NCBI GenBank assembly: GCA_023259575.1
Contig: JALRHN010000052.1
Location: 1-12,471 of the forward strand
Source of the DNA: Candidatus Kapaibacterium sp.
Lineage (GTDB): Bacteria; Bacteroidota; Ignavibacteria; Kapaibacteriales; UBA961
Length of the DNA stretch: 12,471 nucleotides
Direction of reading: 5' to 3'
Part shown: one piece after another, positions 6,557-12,471 of the stretch
Layout: each line of letters opens with the position of its first letter
Numbering within the stretch: position 1 is the first letter of the stretch
The notes under the pieces: generated by a model
Seen by the model: the letters and a program-made list of their open reading frames with translations, nothing else
Told to the model about the DNA's origin: nothing
The model's database searches: none
Translations under genes and position numbers: made by a program

Positions 6557-8101
6557 AATCACTGGAAATGTCTTGTTGATTCCGTCTTGTGAAACTATAT
6601 GTATCATATAGAAACCACTTGAAGCAATATCGAAATCTATTTCTTCATGTGGCATTAAGCTGCGATCTACTATTTCTTTTACTCTGTTACCCATAATATC
6701 ATATAGTGTAATTTTACATTGTTTATTACTCTGTAAATGATATGTTAATTTCACTTTATTATCATCTTGTGTAACAATTGAAATTGGATCTTGTATAGAT
6801 GTATTACTATACTCTGCAGAAGAAGTTTGAGACGTAGGAGACACAATAAGAATAAACTTATTGAAAGAATCACTACCTATATATAAATTTCCATTTGCGT
6901 CTGTTTCTAAGCCAACTGGCCTTGCCCAACCCCAATTTGAAGATTTTGTGGAATCTGTCATAAATCCAGATAAAAAGTCTGATACCATATTGGCTACAGT
7001 ATCTTGTTCACTATCGAAACCTAAAAATATAACTTTACCTCCTGTTGCAGGATTTCTATTCCAAGAGCCTCTTAAAGCTACAAAAACTCCATTTCGATAG
7101 TATTCAGGCATGTTTTTTTGTGCTGAAATTAGTGCCATTGGGGCAGAGTGGGATTGAATCAAAGCTGCCGGCTGTTTCATTGATGCAACTAATTGTGAAT
7201 CTCGAATTGTATATGGCAATAATGCTTTATAATCACTTGGTGAATTAGAATTAATTGGGAAGAAAATGCCATCTGAATGAGCAAATGGATAGCCATAAAA
7301 CCCATTTTCTCTAATCACATCAATCCATTCGGGTGGAATATCATTGCCCTGATTATCACTTCCATTATTTGCTCCCCATACTTTTCCATCTCTTAGCATT
7401 AAACCAACTGAATTTCTGATGCCATAAGCAAAAGTTTTTCTACCTGTTCCATCTATATTCCATTGTTCAATTCTGGCCCTTAAATAATCTGTATTATTTG
7501 TTGTGTCCCACCTGCAAACATTACATCGTGAACCAATAGACAAATACATTTTAGCATGTAAAGAATCAAATAATATTGTTCTTGTTGTATGCCCACCACC
7601 AGGCTGGGCAGCACCTTCTGCGATCTGATCGATAAATGTAGATCTTGTTTCATAAAAGCCATCTTTATTTGTATCAATTAGTCGTAAAACCGAGCGCTCT
7701 TGAGCCGCATATAAGGCATTATTAAAAAACTTAATATCATGAGCAATAACACTTTTAGCTACAGTGATAATTGTATCTGCAATTCCATCTTTGTTTTTGT
7801 CGGGAAATCCAAAAATTGACGCAGCATCTAAATCTGCGACATGTAAAACAGAATCTGGACTCCATGCAAAAAAACGAGGTTTCTTAAGCTGACTTCCAGC
7901 AAAGAATACCTTCGCAGTAAATTCACTAGGCAAGTTTATAGTAACATTTTTAGGAAATGAATTCACATATTTTGTTGGAACTGAGATTGTTTGTTTTGTT
8001 AATTGAATAGGAATATGAGGCGTCATTTTAGGCTGGGAATTCTGCGCATTACTAAAATTATGTAGCAGAAATAGAGATAAGATATAGATGATATATTGCA
8101 T
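6548..8101 (-). CDS. Secreted PQQ-dependent sugar/sorbosone dehydrogenase-like protein with type IX sorting domain
   Basis: A 517-residue exported protein. A signal peptide covers 1-19 (hydrophobic IIYILSLFLLHNF, cleavage likely after NA, before Q20). Residues about 55-420 form a six-bladed propeller of the soluble glucose/sorbosone dehydrogenase family, which oxidises sugar aldehydes or alcohols with PQQ. Landmarks: PRFFAW, GGGHTTR (168-174) with the candidate catalytic H171 and R174, the family's GSRCNVC block with Cys pair C193/C196, AYGIRNSVGL (225-234), and NNGSDNQGNDIPPEW (245-259). Two EF-hand-like loops, DKNKDG (101-106) and DTNKDG (143-148), probably bind calcium. Residues about 440-517 look like a type IX secretion sorting domain (ITLYDIMGNRV...SSGFYMIHI), so it should be surface-attached or released. 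Its substrate is unknown. It is divergent from the Asp-box protein gene across a 110-bp gap. Confidence 0.85.
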   Translation of the reverse strand: MQYIIYILSLFLLHNFSNAQNSQPKMTPHIPIQLTKQTISVPTKYVNSFPKNVTINLPSEFTAKVFFAGSQLKKPRFFAWSPDSVLHVADLDAASIFGFPDKNKDGIADTIITVAKSVIAHDIKFFNNALYAAQERSVLRLIDTNKDGFYETRSTFIDQIAEGAAQPGGGHTTRTILFDSLHAKMYLSIGSRCNVCRWDTTNNTDYLRARIEQWNIDGTGRKTFAYGIRNSVGLMLRDGKVWGANNGSDNQGNDIPPEWIDVIRENGFYGYPFAHSDGIFFPINSNSPSDYKALLPYTIRDSQLVASMKQPAALIQSHSAPMALISAQKNMPEYYRNGVFVALRGSWNRNPATGGKVIFLGFDSEQDTVANMVSDFLSGFMTDSTKSSNWGWARPVGLETDANGNLYIGSDSFNKFILIVSPTSQTSSAEYSNTSIQDPISIVTQDDNKVKLTYHLQSNKQCKITLYDIMGNRVKEIVDRSLMPHEEIDFDIASSGFYMIHIVSQDGINKTFPVIVH

Positions 8102-8211
8102 ATTTTTCTTTAAAAATAATTGATACTTTACTGTTACTTATTGTATTTTGCAATGTTATTAGTGCAATAATAAGTAACTATCAAAACTTTATACTCTAAA
8201 AGATAATTCCC
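8102..8211. promoter_or_regulatory. Shared divergent promoter region for the two secreted-protein genes
   Basis: This 110-bp AT-rich gap must carry promoters for both genes. No clear TTG/TAnnTTTG pair could be placed on either strand. The dyad at 8133-8178 lies in its middle. Confidence 0.5.
8133..8178. promoter_or_regulatory. 46-bp dyad, candidate operator
   Basis: GTTACTTATT (8133-8142) is repeated perfectly inverted as AATAAGTAAC (8169-8178). Inside it a second inverted pair, TTGCA (8148-8152) and TGCAA (8163-8167), shares the same centre. That centre (8155.5) is within about 1 bp of the midpoint between the two start codons. A regulator binding here as a dimer could control both genes together; this role is inference. 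Confidence 0.45.
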
Positions 8212-11200
8212 ATGATGAAACAACTACTTTTTCTTTTCTTATGTATTAGTTCAACTCTGATATCTATTGCTCAACCGAATATATGGGATTCACGCGGAAT
8301 CGGTGGTGGTGGAGCTATGTTTGCTACTAGTATTTCGCCATTTGATCAAAAGACAATTCACATTGCTTGTGATATGTCTCAAATGTTTAAAAGCACAGAT
8401 TTTGGGAATAGTTGGACAATCTATCCATATAAAACATTGGGTGGTGGAAATTATTCTGGTCATATAGCATATACGTCTAGTCCACAAATAATGTATACAC
8501 TAAGTAAACAAGGTGATTATACAGTACCCGTTAAGACAACAGATGGAGGTAGAAGTTGGAATCCTATTTCAGATCCAACGAGTGGTTCTGCTTATTATTT
8601 ATATGCAGATCCATCATCTACCACCAGGCTATTCATGACAGATTATACAGACGTATATTTATCTACAGATGGAGGTGCTAATTGGGAATATATATTTTCT
8701 GAAGAATCGTTAAATGCAGATGGTTGTTATATAGCTGGCGCATTATGGGACTCTGATATTATCTTTATTGTTACACAAGGTGGAGTATATTCTTCTTTTG
8801 ATAATGGATTAACATTTGAAAAAGATCCAGATTATGTATTTCCTGATGGTGTAGGGATTGTTTCTTTTGCTTATGGTACAAGAAATAACAATTATAGGCT
8901 AGCATGTATTACACGCCCAATCGCAGATATATTCCCAGGTATGACAGGTGCAGAATATGCTGGCTTTGACAATTTTTATACTTTAGATATAATCAATGGA
9001 ATTCCAGGAAAATGGATTTCAAAAAAGACAGCTATACCTATTGGAATGCAACCCTTTTTCTGTAAGATGTCTTTGAATGATCCTGATAAAATATATTTAG
9101 CCGGAGGAAATGCTTTAAATAACCCTTCAGTTATTAAATCCGTTAATGGTGGAAATACGTTTACATCAATTTTTCAAACCCCAAATAATAATAATATTAG
9201 TACTGGTTGGAGCGGCTTTGGCGGGGATAGAGATTGGACTTATGGAGAATATGCCCTTGGATTTGCAGTTTCTGCTACTAATCCCAATATGCTTGTTGTG
9301 TCTGATTTAGGTTTTGTACATACAAGTACAGATGGTGGCAATAATTGGAAACAAGCTTATGTTCGTCAATCTGATATGAATATGGCTGGACAAACAATTC
9401 CAAAGCAAAAATATTATCAATCTAATGGATTAGAAAACACAGCTGCTTGGTCTTTGATTTGGCCTAAAGAATCTGCGATTTTATGTGGAAATACGGATAT
9501 AAAAGGTATAAGATCAACTGACAATGGAACAAGTTGGCAACATATTTTCAATAATTTCTCTTTTAATACTGTTTATTCTTATATACAAAAAGGCTCTACG
9601 ATCTATGCTGCAACCTCAACAGTTCATGATCTGTATCAAAGTACATATTTGGCTGATTCAAGGATAGATAATGGCAAAGGAAGCATTATAATATCTACAG
9701 ATAATGGTGCAAGCTGGTCTGATAAATGGAATATGAATCATATAGTATCGTGTATTGCTTTTGATGCTACAGATTCAAATACGATGTATGCATCTGTTGT
9801 TCATAGCACAAATGGCGGGATTTATGTAAATAATGATATTAAAAATGGCGGTACTTGGACAAAATTAAGTCTACCGGCTCGTACAGAAGGCCATCCATTT
9901 ATCATACGATCTTTATTAGATGGATCTTTAGTTGTGTCTTATTCTGCAAGGAGAGTAGGAACGTCTTTTACAGCAAGTTCTGGTGTTTTCTATTCTACTG
10001 ATAAGGGTAAAACGTGGATTGATAAGTCTTCTAATGATATGAAATATTGGACAAAGGATATAGTAATAGACCCTCATGATCCTTTACAAAATACTTGGTA
10101 TGCATGTGTTTGGAGCGGTTGGGGTGGCGCGCCAAATGGTTTAGGAGGTTTATATAGAACAAAAAATCGTGGAAATTCTTGGACTAAAATTCTAGAACTT
10201 CCATCTAAAGCTCAAAATACTAATCGCGTAAGTTCTTGTACTATTAATCCATTAAATGAAAATGAAATGTACATCACTACTGAAACTGATGGTTTATGGT
10301 ATACTGCTGATTTACAGAAAGACATGCCTACATGTAAAGAGTTAACAAATTATCCTTTCAGACAACCAGAGAGAGTATTTTTTAATCCATTTAAACCGCA
10401 AGAAGTTTGGATTACTAGCTTTGGTAATGGGTTAAGAGTTGGAACTGCTGCTTCACCCGCTCTTCCAATTGCTACAATATATAGTCCCATGTCTGATACT
10501 GTTGTTTTATATGATACAAATCCTCCAAATATCACTATACGATGGACAGGTTCTCCCCTTCAATCAATAAAAAATTCTCAGATTAGATTTTCTACTTCTG
10601 CTAATTTTTCACCAAAAGCTGATACTATCAATAGCACAGAATTTTCTATGAATTCACCTCAATTTGTGCCAGGATCTGATTCGGTTTGGTATATGCAAAT
10701 TAGGGTGCAAAATGCTATCGGATGGAGTAATTGGACAAAAACAATCAAACTTACATACAGAAAAACTGATAATCCAATTCCGGTTCCTACTATCACATTA
10801 TTACAACCCAAAAATGATACGATTATTACGTGGAAAGATCCTGATTCACCCTCTTTAACAATTAGCTGGAATGCAATTCCAGCTGCTGTAGTAAATGAAT
10901 CTCAAGTTAGATTTTCTACTTTTTCATCATTTATTCCTAAAGCAGACACTATTTCTTTCCCAACAGCATATTCTTGTAATTTACCCTCATTTGTACCTGG
11001 AAAAGATACTATATGGTATATGCAGGCAAGAGCATCTAGTAAGGCAGGATGGAGTGATTGGACAAAAACAATTCAGTTAAATTTTAGAAAACAGTCAGGA
11101 ACTAATAGAATAGATGTGTCTTCAGAGGATATTCCTACAATTTATCCGCATCCAGTAAATACTATATTGAATATATCTGATCCCCAAGCTCTCAAAGCTG

Positions 11201-11355
11201 AGATACTATCTTTACAGGGCAAATCTTTGTGGAAAGGCTTAGCTAATCAACCTATTCCAGTAGATTTTTTATCTAATGGAATATATATTCTACATATAGA
11301 ATATATATCAGGTTTGACATCTAGATTGACGTTTATCAAACAACCCTCACATTAA
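8212..11355 (+). CDS. Secreted Asp-box (GH74/BNR-like) beta-propeller protein with two Fn3-like repeats and type IX sorting domain
   Basis: A 1047-residue exported protein. Signal peptide 1-20 (LLFLFLCISSTLISIA, cleavage before Q21). Residues about 22-740 form tandem beta-propellers with nine Asp boxes (S/T-x-D/N-x-G-x-[ST]-W-like) starting near 61, 109, 151, 310, 372, 435, 495, 595 and 650. The opening W...GGGGAMF...ACDMSQMFKSTDFGNSW resembles GH74 xyloglucanases, with D54 at the position of a candidate catalytic Asp; sialidase-like or non-enzymatic binding roles remain possible. Two similar Fn3-like domains follow (about 752-851 and 857-956), then a type IX sorting domain (about 975-1047: IYPHPVNTILNIS...SNGIYILHI). 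It should be exported and held at the cell surface. The gene is divergent from the PQQ enzyme, and its TAA overlaps the stop of the next gene by 4 bp. GH74 activity is not proven. Confidence 0.85.
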   Translation: MMKQLLFLFLCISSTLISIAQPNIWDSRGIGGGGAMFATSISPFDQKTIHIACDMSQMFKSTDFGNSWTIYPYKTLGGGNYSGHIAYTSSPQIMYTLSKQGDYTVPVKTTDGGRSWNPISDPTSGSAYYLYADPSSTTRLFMTDYTDVYLSTDGGANWEYIFSEESLNADGCYIAGALWDSDIIFIVTQGGVYSSFDNGLTFEKDPDYVFPDGVGIVSFAYGTRNNNYRLACITRPIADIFPGMTGAEYAGFDNFYTLDIINGIPGKWISKKTAIPIGMQPFFCKMSLNDPDKIYLAGGNALNNPSVIKSVNGGNTFTSIFQTPNNNNISTGWSGFGGDRDWTYGEYALGFAVSATNPNMLVVSDLGFVHTSTDGGNNWKQAYVRQSDMNMAGQTIPKQKYYQSNGLENTAAWSLIWPKESAILCGNTDIKGIRSTDNGTSWQHIFNNFSFNTVYSYIQKGSTIYAATSTVHDLYQSTYLADSRIDNGKGSIIISTDNGASWSDKWNMNHIVSCIAFDATDSNTMYASVVHSTNGGIYVNNDIKNGGTWTKLSLPARTEGHPFIIRSLLDGSLVVSYSARRVGTSFTASSGVFYSTDKGKTWIDKSSNDMKYWTKDIVIDPHDPLQNTWYACVWSGWGGAPNGLGGLYRTKNRGNSWTKILELPSKAQNTNRVSSCTINPLNENEMYITTETDGLWYTADLQKDMPTCKELTNYPFRQPERVFFNPFKPQEVWITSFGNGLRVGTAASPALPIATIYSPMSDTVVLYDTNPPNITIRWTGSPLQSIKNSQIRFSTSANFSPKADTINSTEFSMNSPQFVPGSDSVWYMQIRVQNAIGWSNWTKTIKLTYRKTDNPIPVPTITLLQPKNDTIITWKDPDSPSLTISWNAIPAAVVNESQVRFSTFSSFIPKADTISFPTAYSCNLPSFVPGKDTIWYMQARASSKAGWSDWTKTIQLNFRKQSGTNRIDVSSEDIPTIYPHPVNTILNISDPQALKAEILSLQGKSLWKGLANQPIPVDFLSNGIYILHIEYISGLTSRLTFIKQPSH
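10465..11089 (+). repeat. Tandem duplication of a Fn3-like domain inside the Asp-box protein
   Basis: The two domains align along their length: SQIRFSTSANF against SQVRFSTFSSF, PKADTI in both, PQFVPGSDSVWYMQ against PSFVPGKDTIWYMQ, and GWSNWTKTIKL against GWSDWTKTIQL. The arrangement indicates an in-gene duplication that has since diverged. The likely role is a spacer between the propeller and the surface anchor. Confidence 0.75.
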
Positions 11356-11365
11356 TGTGAGGGTT
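11342..11365. terminator. Perfect 24-bp palindrome, probable bidirectional terminator over two stop codons
   Basis: The left arm AACCCTCACATT (11342-11353) is the exact inverse of 11354-11365. The centre TTAA supplies the TAA stop of the plus-strand propeller gene (11353-11355) and of the minus-strand BNR gene (11352-11354). Each side leads into a T-rich stretch (GGGTTTGATT rightwards, GGGTTGTTTG leftwards), as expected of a two-way intrinsic terminator. Confidence 0.75.
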
Positions 11366-12471
11366 TGATTGGAGGAATTGCAGGTAGTTTGAAACCTATA
11401 TAGAGATCATTGAATTTCTTAATTTCAACTTTTTCCATACCTTGATATTTTTCTAATTGATAATCAACTTTAGTAATTATTTGTTTAACTGCGGCATAAG
11501 TTTGGGCTGTTGGAGCAGTTTCAGCAGAGCTAACTGTTGAGGTTAAAGCAGCTAATTTATTATTAAGTTTCATTGGATAATTTAGAAGATCTTGTCCAGC
11601 CTTTGCTTTTGTTTGAATAAGTTCTTCTTCTATACTACTAAGGGTATCATTAATAGTTTTTCCCAAAGAAATAATTCCTTTTTTTGCAGTTGAGTCTACA
11701 ACTTCCTTTTCAATTCTATCACTTGCCGATTGAATTGAATTCTTTATATCTCTTAAACGCTCAATTGTTTCATGTATCTCTGTCACTTTTTTATTGATTT
11801 GCATATGCAAATCATATTGAGCTTGTAAATCAGGGATAGGAACCTGTACAGCAGATTCTATGATGAATTTTTTCTTGGCAATAAGTGAATCACCAATTTT
11901 CATACTCACAGAATATGTTCCAGGTACTACTTTTGGGCCTGTATTTGAAGCTCCCCATAATACAACAGGTGATTCTTTTGCATCAGGCATTCTCATATTC
12001 CACGTAAATCTATTAAAGCCTATTTGTGAAGATACAGCCGCATTATTTTGCTTTTTCTTTTCATCGGCATAAAAGGAAGTCTCAATTTTTACTCTATCCC
12101 CTTTTAACGTTTTATCAGAAGAAAACTTTACCAATAAAGAATCATATTGATCATAAAATTCTAGAGTGATTGGCTTATCAGTTTTATTACCAATATAATA
12201 TGAAACCATTACTCCATTTGGAAGATTCTGCCCAATTTGCATTTCTGGATAATAAAAAGATCCGCCATCCATTCTCCATGAATTTCTGGGAATAAATAGT
12301 AATGGGTCTGAACTACTTAAACTTTTATAATGTGAAGCTAAATATCTAAGTGGCATAATATCATCTAATAACCAAAAAGATCTTCCATGCGTTGCAAGAA
12401 TTAAGTCATGTTCTCTTTCATGAATCATAATATCATGTATTGGAGATCTAGGGACATTCTGTTGAAAAGTT
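11352..12471 (-). CDS. VPS10/sortilin-like BNR-repeat glycosyl-hydrolase-type protein, 3' part only
   Basis: This is the C-terminal part of a large BNR/Asp-box protein of the VPS10-sortilin-like family, often labelled glycosyl hydrolase, usually about 1000 residues long. The gene enters from the right edge: the frame is open to 12471 and upstream of the first internal Met (12428) reads NVPRSPIHDI, which joins the family motif IHEREHDLILATHGRSFWLLDD (THGRSFW at 12372-12392). After the propeller comes an Ig-like region (SYYIGNKTDKPITLEFYD; FNRFTWNMRMPD; VPGTYSVSMKIGD), then a helical, coiled-coil-prone tail (QYDLHMQINKKVTEIHETIERLRDI and later QDLLNYPMKLNNKLAAL). No type IX sorting domain is seen at the end (...PAIPPIKPSH), unlike its neighbour. 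The signal peptide would be outside the window. Its activity is unknown. Confidence 0.85.
   Translation of the reverse strand, partial: TFQQNVPRSPIHDIMIHEREHDLILATHGRSFWLLDDIMPLRYLASHYKSLSSSDPLLFIPRNSWRMDGGSFYYPEMQIGQNLPNGVMVSYYIGNKTDKPITLEFYDQYDSLLVKFSSDKTLKGDRVKIETSFYADEKKKQNNAAVSSQIGFNRFTWNMRMPDAKESPVVLWGASNTGPKVVPGTYSVSMKIGDSLIAKKKFIIESAVQVPIPDLQAQYDLHMQINKKVTEIHETIERLRDIKNSIQSASDRIEKEVVDSTAKKGIISLGKTINDTLSSIEEELIQTKAKAGQDLLNYPMKLNNKLAALTSTVSSAETAPTAQTYAAVKQIITKVDYQLEKYQGMEKVEIKKFNDLYIGFKLPAIPPIKPSH

Noticed and set aside
8267..8487. Short open frames overlapping the start of the Asp-box gene on both strands
   Set aside because: They are shadows of the long gene, which has a clear signal peptide and repeat domains in its own frame.
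12372..12428. Internal Met at 12428 as the true start of the last gene
   Set aside because: The frame continues to the window edge with family-typical residues (NVPRSPIHDI) and the propeller motif would be cut, so the gene is partial rather than short.
1..12471. CRISPR array, transposon, tRNA, phage or defence genes
   Set aside because: No regularly spaced direct repeats, transposase-like or integrase-like proteins, cloverleaf-like sequences or known defence domains were seen.

Overview
The window looks like a piece of an AT-rich genome from the Bacteroidota or a close relative. Two secreted proteins carry what look like C-terminal type IX secretion (Por) sorting domains, several secreted beta-propeller proteins sit together, and I see no strong AGGAGG-type ribosome binding sites, as is usual in that group. 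No tRNA, rRNA, CRISPR array, insertion sequence or phage gene was recognised, and I cannot name the species.

Layout. On the left, a DUF3050 (heme-oxygenase-fold) gene reads leftwards (70-828) into a probable terminator at the window edge. It is separated by about 320 bp from a rightward MFS exporter gene (1148-2413). That gap holds the most unusual item here: a GC-rich block (about 892-985) whose minus-strand transcript folds into a nested rod-like hairpin ending in a U7 tract. I do not recognise it as any RNA family. To the right, four genes are packed on the plus strand (2481-6542): a YbdK/GCS2-type carboxylate-amine ligase, a PaaI-type hotdog thioesterase, a LAT-type amino-acid permease whose start overlaps the previous stop (ATGA), and a lone PilM-like actin-fold protein. 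Spacings of 13 bp, -4 bp and 21 bp suggest one operon, possibly including the MFS gene 67 bp upstream.

The right half encodes secreted proteins. A sorbosone/glucose-dehydrogenase-type PQQ enzyme (6548-8101, minus) and a large Asp-box (GH74/BNR-like) beta-propeller protein (8212-11355, plus) are divergently transcribed from a 110-bp gap with a 46-bp dyad at its centre. Both have a signal peptide and a type IX sorting domain. The propeller gene converges on, and overlaps by 4 bp, the 3' part of a VPS10/sortilin-like BNR protein that runs off the right edge (11352-12471, minus).

A shared feature of gene ends: four of the eight genes end in a His codon plus TAA, and in each case this lies in a palindrome with core CATTAATG (67-76, 6543-6556, 11342-11365). 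At 11342-11365 a perfect 24-bp palindrome contains the stop codons of both convergent genes and is probably a bidirectional terminator.

Functionally, the left operon suggests transport and conjugation of amino-acid-like small molecules (permease, ATP-grasp-like amide ligase, thioesterase, exporter), while the right half handles extracellular sugars or polymers. The operon interpretation is inference from gene order only.
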